Shown: positions 1-12,223, counted from the first letter of the stretch. The stretch is 64,000 bases of DNA from Camellia lanceoleosa (GCA_025200525.1 CM045770.1:118955429-119019428), one strand, 5' to 3'. Notes: a model not told the origin generated them from the letters alone. Numbers and translations are program-made.

Positions 1-12
1 GCCTTTATATGA

Positions 13-900
13 TTGGAAAGATTCAAACTCTATCTTCTTAATCGTTGTTTCATTCTAGTGGCCACAGATTACTTTACAAAGTGGGTTGATGCAAGACCTT
101 ATAAATTTATAGACCAATGTGAGGTAATTAGCTTCATTGAAGATTTAATTCATAGGTTTGGCATTCCCCAAACTATTATTGTTGATAATGGAACATTATT
201 CGAGGGTGGTCTAGTAAAAGTTTTTGCCGGGAACTTTGGCATAAGCATAATTAAATCCATTCCTTGTTATGCTTAAGCAAATGGACAAATAGAGTCATCC
301 AATAAAGCCATTAATAAGGGATTCAGAAGATGGTTGAAGATAATCCCAAAAATTGACATAATATACTTTCAGAAGTTTTATGGGCATATGGAACTTTAAA
401 AAGATCAAGTACTGGAGTCACACCATTTGCCTTAGTATATAGGCATGATGCTATATTTTCAGTTGAGTTCCACATTAAGTCTTTGAGGGTCAAAACACAA
501 GATTATTGTAACAAAGATCAATATAATCAAATCATGTGTATGGAATTGGAGGACATTGATGAAACTAGAATTTTGACCTTAAACAAGATGTTAATAAAAA
601 AAAAATGAGAAAGGGGGGGGGGGGGGGGGAGGGGTTGCAAGATGCTACAATAAGAGGGTACATAATCATTAAAGCTTTGATGAATGTGATTTGGTATGGA
701 AAACATATTATCCCTTGGCATCAAAAGTCACAAATTTGGTAAATGATCACATAATTGGGAAAGACCATTTAAATCCATAAGGTGCTTCTAACTAATGCTT
801 ATCACTCAAGGAACCTTAATGGTTTCATATATCAAAGGAAAATCAATGGTAAATTCTTGAAAGCATATTTTCCAATTGGTAGGGAGACTTCATGCAACAA
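13..900 (+). pseudogene. Tat-type integrase and C-terminal end of pol, broken
   Basis: The integrase core is readable: ATDYFTKW with the first catalytic Asp, a VDNGT block with the second, and ANGQIESSNKA with the catalytic Glu. After this come LWAYGTLKRSSTGVTPFAL and a LEDIDETR block. The region ends with INGKFLKAYFP near 841-880, a typical C-terminal signature of Tat-lineage polyproteins. Stops (for example TAA at 274-276, where the family has Gln, and one near 350) and a frameshift around the G-run at 612-630 break it. The N-terminal zinc-binding part of integrase, RT and gag would lie left of the window. It is not expected to be functional. Confidence 0.8.
612..635. repeat. Poly-G tract
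   Basis: A run of about 19 G, then A and four more G, lies inside the decayed integrase C-terminus. Slippage here probably contributes to the frame loss of the surrounding coding remnant. Confidence 0.9.
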
Positions 901-1284
901 GGAATTGAAAGTTGATAATATATAAACATAAGTAAAGCAACACAAGACAAGTTGGTAAGTATAATTTTTATTCATTTGGTGAGATTGTACAAAAGCCCAC
1001 AGTTGAGTCCAAAATGTCTTACATTGCTCAAGTTGTTCTAATACAATAAGCTTTCTATTATCTATAGAAGGAAGTAGCTCAAGCAACTTGGACATATCAA
1101 CCTTGAGGTCCACCACTTTATTACTTGAAGTGTACATCTTGTCATGGTTGGTGACCAAGGCTGCTTGCACCTTTGCGAGTTCCTTCTCTAGGGATTCTTT
1201 CCTTGCAAGAAGAGTTTTATGTTGAGCTAAAGCTTCTGCATACTTAGCTCTGAGGGAAGTAACCTTGATTTGAGTTATATTCAC
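832..1284 (-). pseudogene. Antisense coiled-coil region, 3' part of PMD-like gene
   Basis: The minus strand encodes a strongly helical, charged segment at about 1284-980 (ARKESLEKELAKVQAALV and following Leu-rich heptads through LLELLPSIDN). This is a plausible coiled coil. It is antisense to the integrase remnant and follows other minus-strand blocks of the same decayed gene. The last 150 bases of the open frame overlap the polyprotein end and are probably not part of the protein. No enzymatic motif is visible. Assignment to the PMD-like gene rests on order and orientation only. Confidence 0.4.
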
Positions 1285-1513
1285 AAGAGCTTGGTCTTGT
1301 GTAAGTTATTGCTGAGAATGTGAAGCCAACTCATTAAGATGGAGGAAAAAATCCAAAGATGACGTAACTTCAAGGAACACATGATGCAGAGGTAATTAGT
1401 GATGGATCAAAGATTAGCAGCACAAGATGAACCCTTGTTTGAAAGTGGGATTCCTTAAAGACAATAATAGAGAAATCCTTTAGTAGCCTAGTGTAGACCC
1501 CAACACTCAAATA

Positions 1514-1951
1514 TTAAGAGGTTGAGATAGAAGAAAGATGGCTAATGAATGAGTCTACCCGTAGAAGATGATCACTCTTAGTAGTTAAGGGCACAAGAAC
1601 AGCAGCAGGTGTTATAAGCTGTTGAATTTCCTGTTCAAATGCTAATAACTCTGATTTTGTCATCTTTATAACTTCACTAACACTGATTTGAATGTGGGCT
1701 CTCTCTCTCTCTCCCCTTGTAGTTGGCTCTTGTATCTGTGAGGTAGAGATTATGCTAGAAGAAAAAAGGTCTACTGGTTGAGAGGTCCCAACAAGATCAG
1801 TCTTTGGTAAAACTTCAAAGGTAGCAATCTTTGGAAGAGTTGTGAGGGTAGTTGTCTCTGGTAAACCCTCAGGTGTGTCAACCTCTAGCAAAGCAACTCT
1901 TTCCAATGAAGTTTGCACCAATTGTTGAGAAGAAGAGGAAGTAGTAAACAT
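1514..1951 (-). pseudogene. Antisense low-complexity segment of PMD-like gene
   Basis: An open minus-strand block of 145 residues is rich in Ser, Thr and Leu-Pro (LPETTTLTTLPKIATFEVLPK) and followed by an acidic, helical stretch. It looks like the linker that follows a plant mobile domain. It lies between the coiled-coil block (832-1284) and the blocks at 3218-3935. Splicing or frame continuity cannot be shown because a MITE (2145-2994) and other insertions intervene. Confidence 0.35.
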
Positions 1952-2144
1952 TATTGGAGCTAAGGCTTCATGATCAAGTGGAATGAGAGCTTTTGTAGGC
2001 TACAATAAGGGCTAAGTATATACTCAAGGTTGTTGATGCATCGGTAGCAGCATACCGGTAGTAGGCTTAGAAGCTGCAGCAAGAGTAGTGATCATATCTG
2101 AAATGACAAATAAAACATAAGATTGGAGGAGGATATTCAAAATA

Positions 2145-2994
2145 GCGAAAATTACACTAATGGCCCCTATAATTTGGGGCTTGTGTCACTTGGTCCTGAT
2201 TTTTCAATTGTGACACATTTGACTTTAAATTTTGAATCTTGTTTCAAATAAGGATGATTGAAGATACCATTACTCAATGTCAAGGGCAAAGTCATCAATT
2301 TGATAAAATATAAACTAATTTGACAAAAATAAATATCAAAAAAATATTTTTGAATTTTAAAAAATTATTTCTACCCACCAAAGATAAAATTATGTAAAAT
2401 TGATATATCTCTTGCACATTTATTTATTTATGTTTTCTACCAAATTAATTTTTATTATGTGTTTGGATGATGATCATGTAATGGGTGGTTACTTTTATTT
2501 CAATTAAATTAGTTTCTATTTTTTCAAAAGTCAAATATGGAAATAACTTTGATATCATTATTAAACTAATCTGTTAAATTAAAAAATACAAAACTAAAAA
2601 CATTTAATATATTAAATATATCAATTACACATTAAAAGCCTAATAATCACCCATTACATGATTATCATCCAAACACATAATAAAAATTAATTTGGTAAAA
2701 TAAATAAATAAATACGTGCGTAAAAGATTTATCAATTTTACATAATTTTATCTTTGGTGGGTAGAAATAATTTTTAAAAATTCAAAAATATATATATTTT
2801 TTACATTTATTTTTGTCAAATTAGTTTACATTTTATCAAATTGATAATTTTGCCCTTGAAATTGAGTTATGGTCTTCAATTGTTCTTATTTTAAACAAGA
2901 TTCAAAATTCTGGGTCAAATGTGTCACATTTAAAAAGTCAAGAACCAAAGTGACACGTGTCCCAAACTATAGGGACTGTTAGTGTAATTTGCCC
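2145..2994. mobile_element. Mutator-type MITE with long terminal inverted repeats
   Basis: The two halves are inverted copies of each other over several hundred bases. The left end reads GCGAAAATTACACTAATGGC. The right end, read on the other strand, is GGGCAAATTACACTAACAGT. The inverted arms meet near 2560. Flanking 9-mers TTCAAAATA (2136-2144) and TTTAAAACA (2995-3003) agree at 7 of 9 positions, fitting a decayed Mutator-class target duplication. There is no coding capacity. It lies within the antisense region of the Tat element. Confidence 0.8.
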
Positions 2995-3035
2995 TTTAAA
3001 ACACGATATTTGTTTTAAAGAAGAGATAATTATAT

Positions 3036-3208
3036 GAATAATGCTACATGTATCAATTAATGTACTAACTAATGTACCAATCCTAGTTATATGGTATTAT
3101 TGACCCCACTCATTAATCACATTACAAATCCCAAAAACCTCTTAAATTATGTCACATCATTAATTGGTACATTAGTTAATACACTAATCGGTGCATGTAG
3201 TATCACCG
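3036..3208. mobile_element. Small Mutator-type MITE, 173 bp
   Basis: Terminal inverted repeats of about 40 bp are visible: left GAATAATGCTACATGTATC, and right end read on the minus strand CGGTGATACTACATGCACC. Both continue into TAATGTACTAACTAATGTACC or a close variant. It is flanked by identical 9-bp direct repeats TAATTATAT (3027-3035 and 3209-3217). It carries no coding sequence and sits 41 bp right of the larger MITE. Confidence 0.8.
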
Positions 3209-3217
3209 TAATTATAT

Positions 3218-3520
3218 ACCTGATGTGGTATGAGTATAGGGAAGTGATTTAGTTGTCCTTTTCCTCCAATTACTAAGAGGGGCATAATCTTTCATTTCTT
3301 CTTCCTCTTCTTTTTCTTCTATGACTACTTCTAGGACATGAGCTTCCGAAGTAGTTTGAACACCACTGTGAATAGACTCACTATCACCAAAAGTGGTGTT
3401 TTTACTTATTTTTTGACCTTTTTTTGCCACAAGTTGTGTCAGGGCCTCTTGTCTACCAGTTGCAGGAGCAGATTCTATAAAGGAAAACCAACAAGGTAAA
3501 ATAATTAGTACCATTAACAT
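3218..3520 (-). pseudogene. Antisense acidic segment of PMD-like gene
   Basis: A minus-strand block with SAPATGRQEALTQLVAKKG, then a Glu-rich run (IEEKEEEEEMKDYAPLSNW). Composition and position match the downstream linker of PMD-type proteins. Upstream of SAPATG the frame reads into hydrophobic sequence with a possible AG acceptor, so an exon boundary near 3475 is likely. It probably belongs to the same decayed gene as the blocks on either side. Confidence 0.35.
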
Positions 3521-3547
3521 ATATTTGGATGTAAAGCAAACTAATGA

Positions 3548-3697
3548 TGGGTGTTTTGGAAAGATGGTTAAAAGCTGGCTTTTTGACTTTTTTTTTTTGG
3601 CTTTTTTAGCTTTTTTGTGTAAAAAATGCGAGAGGTGATGTGACCCAAAATGGGTTAAAAACTGGCTTTTGCCTTTTTATTTTCTTCCCAAATGGCC
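3548..3697. mobile_element. Degenerate Tourist-like MITE
   Basis: Read on the minus strand, the sequence GTCACATCACCTCTCGCATT, followed by a TTTTACAC run and AAAAAGCC motifs, matches the well-defined Tourist-like MITE at 45455-45593 in content and order. The ends (GGGTGTTTTGGAAAG at left; GGCCATTTGGGAAG on the minus strand at right) are imperfect inverted repeats of the PIF/Harbinger type. The target duplication is no longer clear. Confidence 0.45.
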
Positions 3698-3935
3698 TCA
3701 AGTAATGTTTGAATTTAGAACGATGCTTACTCAATCTAGAAGAAGCTTTTGTAACTTTAGCCACTGAAACAGGAGTAGTAGTAGGTATTGGTGCAGTTAC
3801 AAGGGTAGGTTGTTCTAACTCCACTGCTCCTACTGGATCCACTTTGAGAGAAATGGAACCATCTTTTGGGCTAACCTCATGAGGGCTCAAGTATTTTAAT
3901 ACGGAAGGTAATGTCAGAGTAAATTGAAGGTCCAT
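3698..3935 (-). pseudogene. Antisense segment of PMD-like gene
   Basis: The minus strand from 3935 reads MDLQFTLTLPSVLKYLSPHE and continues into a Pro/Val/Thr-rich linker and a basic stretch (SRLSKHRSKFKHYLRPFGKK). The frame then runs into the Tourist-like MITE. No catalytic motif is visible. The block follows the PMD core remnant (4064-5331) in gene order, which is the reason for the assignment. Confidence 0.35.
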
Positions 3936-4063
3936 GTTAAGCCTTCACTAGTGTTGGAAAGTATGAGAGGCTGTAGGGGTTGAAACAAATGGAGCCAAGC
4001 TGAAAGCAGCCACGTTCTTGCGTAAGAGTTTTACTGAATCATTAATTCTGCTTGAGGCGACCC

Positions 4064-5331
4064 TCAACTCTTGATTATGTAATTAAGGACTGTTGGAGAA
4101 GCAATAAAGAACAGGAACAAGTTGAACTTGTCCAAACTACCTAGCAAATTGAGCAGGGCAATAGGGTTTAACAATGCATTTATAGACTTTAGGGTTTGGA
4201 TTCCCAATAAAAAGAGATATGGCAGTAAGACTGGATACCCAACATTCCTTGTGGACCCTATTTGTGGACTCCTTATCCGCCAACAAGTCCTAAAGCCATT
4301 GAACACCTTGTTTGGGATTGAATGGAGTAAAAAAATTAGGTTCTAGGTTCAAAGGAAGTTCAAAGAAAGATTGGAAGTAAAATTGGAATGTAGAACTGCA
4401 TGGAGCTACTTTACCATATAACTCTCCATATGTGACAGCATCTATATCATTATGGTAGCCGATGAATCAAGTCCTAAATTTGGGAAAGTAGGCGAAAAGT
4501 CATAATTGAAGAATCCAAATTGGGCCTCCTAGGTTAGGATCCAAAGGCTTTTTCACATAAAGAAGAGCAAGACTTGTAAAGATAGCCAAAAATGAAAAGA
4601 GAAAGGGCAATGGAATTGCCCAAAGCAAGAGCTTTGGCTAGAGGAATGAATTCAGTAACAATTTTCCGTGAATGTGTGCACATTACAAATTTGCACAACT
4701 AGAAAAGGAGGAAATCGAAAAGCTCCTGATCACTAACAGGACAAGTTCCTTTGTTCTTTCTACTGAGAAAGTGTGAGTAAAATAGGTTACAAGTAGGATT
4801 TTGGAGGTCAAGAATGATTTTGCCTTAATAAACAGCACACCAAGAAGCAGTTTAGGAACGGGAAGGGCCATCATACCACATCAAAATTAGAAGAAATTAA
4901 ATGCAAGGTTCTTGAAGCAAAGGGCAGAAAGAATCAAATAGGGATCTTAGGGGATGTAGTATTTAAATATGCGAAGAAATGAAAGAATACCTTCTTTAGA
5001 TAAGGTATCCTTCATTTCTAAAGCAACTCTTTCATACCAATCAATCCACTCACCATTAACCATGGGCCACATTTGAAATAGTCTGTCATTAGACCAAGAA
5101 TCCTAATGTAACTGATTTTGGTATTGAAGATATGATCTTCAATGCGAGGATACAAAGCTCCATCTTAACCGAAGGAGTACCCTTGAATGTTGGACACAAA
5201 CCAAATACCCCATTAGTATCATGGGGAATGAAGAAGCGAGTCAATCGGGCTTGTAGCAAGGTTAGCTTCTGAAGTGAATTTAAAGGTCAAACGTTGGAGT
5301 TCCATAGATGGGCTAGTTTGAGAATCAGATG
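4064..5331 (-). pseudogene. Plant mobile domain (PMD) core remnant, antisense
   Basis: Minus-strand translation shows features of the aminotransferase-like plant mobile domain. From 5331 there is MASDSQTSPSMELQRLTF. Near 5060-4990 there is a block with MWPMVNGEWIDWYERVALEM. Near 4530 there is LGGPIWILQL (followed by a stop) then LFAYFPKFRT, and near 4130-4100 a FAR-stop-FGQVQLVP block. These match my recollection of the PMD signatures GP-W-LQLWL and ARQFG. PMD genes derive from and travel with transposable elements. Several in-frame stops and shifts show decay. The specific family call is from memory of the motifs, not a search. Confidence 0.55.
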
Positions 5332-6090
5332 CCATTCTTTAGTGTGAAAGCTAGGGTTTGAAAGTAGAAGTGGAAAATGCAGAATAAGTGTTGAAGATGA
5401 ACCATAAGTGAAGCGAATACAAACAGTTGGCTATTTATATGTTTCTTTCTTCAAACGGGTTGAATTATCTCAAGAAATACCTGCATAAAAACAATATAAA
5501 GTTTGAACCAGGCCAAGCCTTTAAATAAGGGATCCCAACTAAAAGTGCATTTTTAAGCATGAAACCTTGTTGGATACCAAAAATATGCTGATTATTCTTG
5601 GTCTTTTGAAGATAATTTTGAAGTTATGAATTGTTTGGAAGCTGTTGAAAACATTAATTGTTTTAATTGGTAAGATGATTGTTAGTGAATTGTTGACTTT
5701 CGAATTGTAGAGTAATGCAAGAATTAGACTAAAAACGAATTAGTGCATACAAAGTTCACATAATTGAAGAAAGTCTTCATTTCATTGGAAGATGTGAAAA
5801 ATTACAAGAAGACAGTTTCAACCTCATAAAAGTAGGGAAAAGAGAAAGTTACAAGGTCATAAAATTTGACTGAAAAATACTTGATGAGTTCGTCTTATTT
5901 TTCAACCTCTCTTTAATTGTGTCTGCTGTGAATTGCTAAGATTAAAAAGACTTGAGTCTTAACAGAGACTCTTTTGCTTGGTTCTCCAAAGACTCTAGCT
6001 TAAGCTTTCTAAAGCTTGCAGACTATTGAAATTCTTGGGGAGGGCAATGATCATCAAGGTCAGAAAGTTGATCAAGATTTTCCAAGTTAG

Positions 6091-6393
6091 TTAAATCCTA
6101 AGAACCTCATATTTGGCACCCAAATAAGAACTATCTAAATCCTCCGAGGTGTGGTGTTCTATTTTAGATGGAGCATTCCAGTTTAAAAGGGATGAGAGAT
6201 AGTGAAGAAAAGTCTCAGTTTCAGTCAATGTGATAGAGTTAAGAGAATGGTTTCCAATGAACACATCATAAGCCCAAAGAAAGTTATTGTGGGGAATCTT
6301 ATTGCGAAGGGTGTCAAAAGAGAGATGACTGAAAGAGCCCTTTAGCCTCAGACCTAGCATGACCATATGCAGAGTATGATGGTTGGGAGGCAT
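6091..6393 (-). pseudogene. Antisense block between PMD N-terminus and core
   Basis: The minus strand is open for 100 residues (containing LKGSFSHLSFDTLRNKIP and a SLNSITLTETETFLHYLSSL stretch). Orientation and position place it between the N-terminal block (6500-6972 plus 12224-12344) and the PMD core remnant. I do not recognise a domain. About 700 bases between here and 5331 hold no convincing coding sequence. Confidence 0.3.
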
Positions 6394-6499
6394 CTAAGAC
6401 GTAATATTCAATGGCCATTTGAAACTCCGAAATCTATTAGGGTTGGTAAGGAAGGAATGGTAATGAAAGTTCAGTCTAAAACCTAGCAAGATATCGTGC

Positions 6500-6972
6500 C
6501 TTAGTGACGTATTCAAGCCAATCAAAGAGGAATAATTCCGCTTGTTTGGCCAGCATAGTAGGGTTTAACCCTAATGAGGCTTCATCAAGAGAAGGAATGA
6601 AACTCAATAAGGATCCATTGAAAAAGATCTTTTTGTTGAGTCAAAAAAAGGGCAAAGGACAAATGCCAAGAGTAGCGAAAATGGTTTTCAGGCCTGAGAT
6701 TCTCAAATGGTGGCTAGTAAGGGTAGATAACCCTACTTTGATGGTTGGATGGGGTGATGCTGGGGTTTGCTCGCTCTAAGAAACGATGATGAATCTTGAA
6801 ACGTGTAGTAGGTGCTATAGGTGGTTCCCAAGTATCCCAGCTAGTGGAAGAAGCAAAAGATCCCCAGTTAGGAGCAATGTCAATCAATGGGGAAAATAGA
6901 GGTGCATCCCAGCTTGAGCGAAGTGATTTAGACACATCAGGATACCTTGGTTGCAAAATGGAAGAAGGGGAA
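6500..6972 (-). pseudogene. PMD-like gene N-terminal region, downstream part
   Basis: The minus strand from 6972 encodes SSILQPRYPDVSKSLRSSWD, then a Trp/Pro-rich block (PNWGSFASS, WDTWEPPIAPTTRFKIHHRF). A single TAG near 6714 interrupts a readable continuation (PPFENLRPENHFRYSWHLSF). The frame is cut at 6972 by the solo LTR and resumes at 12224. Joining the two sides at the shared 5-bp target site keeps the frame open, which supports this as a real former coding sequence. Function is unknown beyond the PMD-like context. Confidence 0.5.
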
Positions 6973-9900
6973 TGTAGACCGCCCGAACTATGTTCCGCGT
7001 GCAAGGGCGCGAATCGTGGTTCTAGCTACTACAGTTCGAACTCCTGTCACGGTTCTGAATCTAATCTCACAAAGTGCAATGCAAGACTGATAAATCACCA
7101 AAGAGTTCAAATCTGGCAAATCGTTTTTTGGAAAATCAGACATTGAATCAAGAAGCGCCAAACATGGACTGCTTTGCCAGATTTCAGAGTCGCCACCTAA
7201 ATATTTTATTTTGGGAAATTTAGGAAACCTTGACTCGTGTCTAACACCACATGTCCGTCATCACCAAAGTTGCCTCGGCTCGGGAACTTGGGTACAAGAG
7301 GGGAACGTTATGCAATGAGCACCCCCGCTCGCCCGATCAAAGATCGGCCTTTACTAACATGATATGTTGTTTTTGAAAACACATGTGTTCTTATTCCGGT
7401 TATTAATCTACAATTACTATGTAATGCACACAGCATATAAGTATAGACTAGATCGCCTAAATTGGAACAAAACATCTCATGTTTGTTTGTTTGAAAATGG
7501 TTTGAAAATGCTACTTGCAAGTAGGCTAAGACGTGGATTTTGCCACCCTCAAGTGGGCTTAAAAACATGATTTGCCACTTCGCAAAGTGGGCTTAGAACT
7601 CATATTTGATGAATTGTTCCAATTCGAACAATGAAGCCTTTATCCACAGGCATTCATGCAATTAAACACTTAAGCAGTTAGCCTCGTGGCAAGCATGCTA
7701 ACATGACAATCACTTACACTCATATAAGGATGCTAAAGCGAAAACACTCACAGTGTACTCCAAGCCAAAAAAGAAGCCAGTTAGTAATCAATGCATAATC
7801 CTAACTATGTCAAGAATGCCTTAATGCAACACATGCAAAATGCAACTAAAATAGGCTCGGCTATTCGAAGATGTCATGTGAATGCATCTTGATAACATGT
7901 ATTCAAATTGGTATTGAAATACAATGTAGTTAGTATGATGCGCTGAGCCCGGTGCATGTAAGACAGATGAATGAATGCAAACATGCGAGTATAAGGATGC
8001 TAATTGAAACATGCCCTAAAACTAACCATCGAAAGCTGGTAAATAAAAAGGAGAAAGAAATGGGGGTTGGAAGACATGCATCACACACACGCACACTTAT
8101 TACAACAGTTGTGCCCTCTCGACGGAGGGTCTGGATAATAAGCTAACTAGCCAATCTAAGCTAATTAAACTAATTATTACAAAACGAAACTAATTAACTA
8201 ATCCTAGTTAACTAATTAGTTATTACAACACAAATTGATAGCTAAGTACATTAACTACTTAAGTACAAAACCAAAGCATTAGTGGCTAAGCTAAGTAAAG
8301 CAAAGAAAGAGATGTCCTCAGGGTGAGAAGAGTGCATGCATGCTCGGTCGCCTCGTTCGGAAATCCATCGCGATGCCTCAACTTGCCTCTGTTTGCATTT
8401 GTTCTCAGAACACTGCGCAAAGCTCCAGATAGCTTCTGCACCACCATGAAGACTTCCAGAAGGGCTGCCAACCACTTGTTGATGTTGTAGACCACCTGTC
8501 GACCACTTACATTTGCTGCAGACCAGAAAAAGTGGTCGGCCAACTACTTTTACTGGTCTGTCGACCAGAAAATTCTGCACACTTCCAGTTTGCTGCAACA
8601 GAGAACAAGAAGGGGCATAGCAGTGTATTTGCAAGGTATATGTGCACAACCACCCTCCTTATCATTTCATGAGCTTCAAGGGAGTGCGGTTCTCAACTCT
8701 CGGGCCACCAACTGAGCATCGCAATGCACGATGGCCGAGAAGCCAAGATTGCACAATCGATGTGAGTGAATGCACAAAGAAAACATAAGGGCCATAACCT
8801 CTGTCATGCATGATCAAGAGAGTCGGCGACCGAGAAATGAGGCACGTTTCATCACTTCAAGTATGAAACGTCCCTCATTTCTTGTGTTTGGATTAACACC
8901 CAATCCAAACACAATGCAATGCAACTTAAGCATGCCAAACACAATGCAATGCAACATAAGCATGTCAAAACAAAGTCCTTAAGCATTGAGGCACACAACA
9001 CTAAGGCTATATAATGCAAGGCATGATGGACTAAACCAACCCCAAATAGACTTCAAGTATGTCAAGACAATGGCCAAAACACTCTTAAAAGATGGCATGG
9101 AAGGCTAGAAAATGCATGCTCATGCATTGGCCCATCAACTAGGCATAAGAGCACAACTCTCAAAAGTGCTCAAGGAGTGACAAATGTAAGAGTGTAGCCA
9201 CACTATAAGCACTGAAATTATGTATGAAATGATGCCAAATCATCCAAACAACACAAGTACAGCGTGCTAGAGGGCCTAAGGCACAAGGCTACCAAAAGAA
9301 ACTACACAAGAGGCATGCAATTCATGGCACAAATGACCGAACCAACCATAGACAGAGCTCAAATAGGTCAAAACAAAGACCAAAACATGCTGAGATGGGA
9401 GCTCAAAAGCCTAGGCATGCATGCATACACATTGGTCCACAAGCAAGGCAACAATGCCTAACCCTTAAAGGCACTCAAAGAGTGAAAGAAGTGAGAACAT
9501 GGCAATGCTATATGCTCTGAAATATCATGTTAAATGATGTCAAATCATGCACATGTCACAAATGAAGCATGCTAGGAGGCTCAAAGCTTGAAACTAGCAT
9601 AGACACTTGCACTATAGCTATGCAATACATGAACCATATGGCTAAGGCAACCCAAAATAGTCCTAGAGCATGTCAAATCAAGGCTAAAACATGCATGGAG
9701 CAAAGCCAAAACAAGCTAGCATGAAGGGCCAAAACATGGAGCATGCAAGGGCAATAAGGAGGATCACACTACACCTACCAAAACCAAGCATGAGATGACT
9801 TCACCAACAAAAATCAGAGTTGTATCATGGTAAAATAACACCAAAAACACACTGAAATGGTAGCCCAAAAGCTTAGGCAAGATGGCATAAAGCTATATTG

Positions 9901-12223
9901 GCTCATGTTTAAGGCATAAAGCACAACCTTCCAAAAGCATTGAAAGAGCGACACATGTGAGTGTATGGAAATGAAATATGCTCTGAAATTACATGCAAAG
10001 TGAATCCATATCATGCAAATAGCTCAAATAAAGCATGCCAAGAGACTTGAAATACAAAGCTAGTCAAGGGCTTTACACTACAACCATACCAAGCAATGCT
10101 CAAATGACCTAAAGCACTCAAAACAGACCTAAGGCAGGTCAAAATGGTAGCAAAAACATGCTAGACTCACAACAAAGATGGCAAGAAAGATAGGCTCCCG
10201 AATTAGCCCACAAACAAGGCATAAAGGCATAACTCTTAAACACAATGAAAGAGTGATAAACATGAGAGCATGGTAGAAGTTTATGGTCTGAAATTACCTA
10301 CCAAGTGATGCCAAGGCATGCAAACATCACAAGTATAGCATGGTAGGGACCTCAAAACTCAAGACTAGTCAAGGCATTTGCACTATAGCTATACAAAACA
10401 TGAGTCATATGACCAAGGCAGTCCAAAACAGTCCTAAAACAGCCCAAATGGAGTTCTAAAACATCCTTGAAATAAGCTAAAAATGGCTAGATTTAGAGGC
10501 CAAAACAATAGCACATGTTAGGCAATTTAGCATAATTGCACTACAAGTATACAAAGCAAAGCTTGAGTGATGAAGACCACTCAAAACAAAGTTAAAGCAT
10601 GCCAAAACAACACCAAAAATAGGCTGAGACTAAACCAACACATGCTAGAATGACAAGCTAACTCATTAGGCATGCAAGGCTAGCAAAGAGGATTTACACT
10701 ACAAGTGTAAAGAGCATGCAACAAGCATCCAAGACAGCCAAAAACAGAGTCATGGAAGGTCTAAAAATTCACAAAAAAGTTCTCAAACAAAGCCTCAAGA
10801 AGATAGAAATACATGTTCTTTTCATGGGCCATCAACACAAGTAAACAAGAGAAGAGGAGGGGGGACAACCCCCACCCATTTGGGACCTCAAAACCCCCTT
10901 TTCACCACTGAAATTCCTTTGGAATTCAGTGGTTTAAAGGCCAAAAAAAGTTGGTTTGAAAGGTGGTGAAAGATGGCTCAAAAAGCTTTACAAGCCAATG
11001 AGTAAAAGGGAGGAAAACCCCCTAGCCAAACAAGGCTTACCACTTTTAGGACTGAAAAATAGAGGAAAAATAGAGTTTTTTGTAGTTCAACACCACCCCA
11101 AAAACAATTTACAAAGGTGGTAAAACAAGCATGCAAAGCAAAGGTTTAAAGGGACGAGTGCTTACCCTTGAAGCACCTTGAAGGATAGCAGCAAAACCAG
11201 CCAAAATCTGAGCCAAAACCAGCTTTTGGAGCTCAAACAAAGCCTCCAAGAATCTCATCCCATTGGTGATCAAGTTTGATCAAGGATGCCTAGGCAAAGG
11301 AGAGGTATATCTCCAAGTATATCTCTTACATGCACACAAGATCAAGAGGGAGAGCCAACTAGAGAGAAAAGCTGAGATTTTGCTCTGAAATTTCTAGAGA
11401 GAGAGAACTTTTTTAGAGAGAGAGGCTCCCAAAATTGTTTCAATCTTCTTCTTTTGCAAAATGGGAGATATGGCTCATATATCGCAAAAAACAAGAGTTG
11501 GTTCAAAATATCTATTTATGGAACAACTGGAGGTTGTGGAAGACATTTGGAGGGAAAATATCTTCAAAAAATCTGAGTTTGGGACCTGCCAGCCACTTTT
11601 CTAGTCGGCCAGCCAGTTTTTTTGGTCGGCAGGCAAAATTCTGCTTTCTAAATCCAATTTCAAATGGCCATAACTCCTTCATCGGGACTCCTTTTCAAGT
11701 CATTCTTGTGTCCAAATTGAAGCCCCAAAAGTAAGCTTTCCAATGGTGGCATCCTTGCATCAAAATTCCAACTGTGTAAAAAGTTATACTTATTTTGGTG
11801 AAGCCACTCAGTTTCAATTCTACCCGCATTCATGACGAACTTCTCCTCAACTAGTTTTCTTCTCTCCTCTCTCATTTTCTTCAACTCCAAATCCCTAAAC
11901 AAGGTGTTTTGAAAGATTTTTTTAAAGATTTTATCTCTCTTTCATTCATTTCCACTTTGTCATTTGCTCGGTTTACCGAAAAACGCAACATTTAACAAAA
12001 TACGAGCGTCAGAATATCGTAGGAACTTTTTCAAAAACTATTTTGAAAGAGAGGGTTTCAAGATCTAAAATCTTTTGTTTTGGTCCAAAAAAGGGGTATG
12101 AAGTTGGGATTTGACTCTCTCCTTGCCAAAGAAATCGAACCTTTGCACTGCACACCTTTCATCACCAAGTAAACCATCAGTAGCGCCCAAGTCTTAAGGG
12201 TGATAGAAAATGGGGTGTCTACA
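6973..12223 (-). mobile_element. Giant solo LTR (5251 bp), Ogre/Tat-like
   Basis: The ends are perfect 7-bp inverted repeats, TGTAGAC at 6973 and GTCTACA at 12217-12223. It is flanked by identical 5-bp direct repeats GGGAA (6968-6972 and 12224-12228), the size produced by LTR-retrotransposon integration. No gag or pol motif occurs inside, so it is a solo LTR left by LTR-LTR recombination. LTRs of about 5 kb are characteristic of Ogre-type Tat elements. On the minus strand a TATA-like ATATATGAG near 11470 is followed by GA/CT-rich leader sequence, suggesting minus orientation. Open frames inside (for example 8251-8649) have no recognisable domain. Confidence 0.85.
8900..10800. repeat. Degenerate tandem array inside solo LTR
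   Basis: A diverged unit recurs. One marker is an AGAGTGA-type block followed by GTGAGAGCATGG-like sequence at about 9173, 9479, 9943 and 10250. A second is a CAAATCATGCA-type block ending in an AGCATGCTAG-like motif at about 9234, 9538, 10004 and 10311. Spacings are close to 305, 465 and 307 bp, so the basic unit is about 305 bp with one longer copy. Sequence is rich in GCATG and CAAAAC words on the + strand. Confidence 0.7.

Noticed and set aside
8251..8649. 132-codon open frame in the solo LTR
   Set aside because: No recognisable domain, lies inside an LTR, and overlaps another frame of similar length; chance openness is likely.
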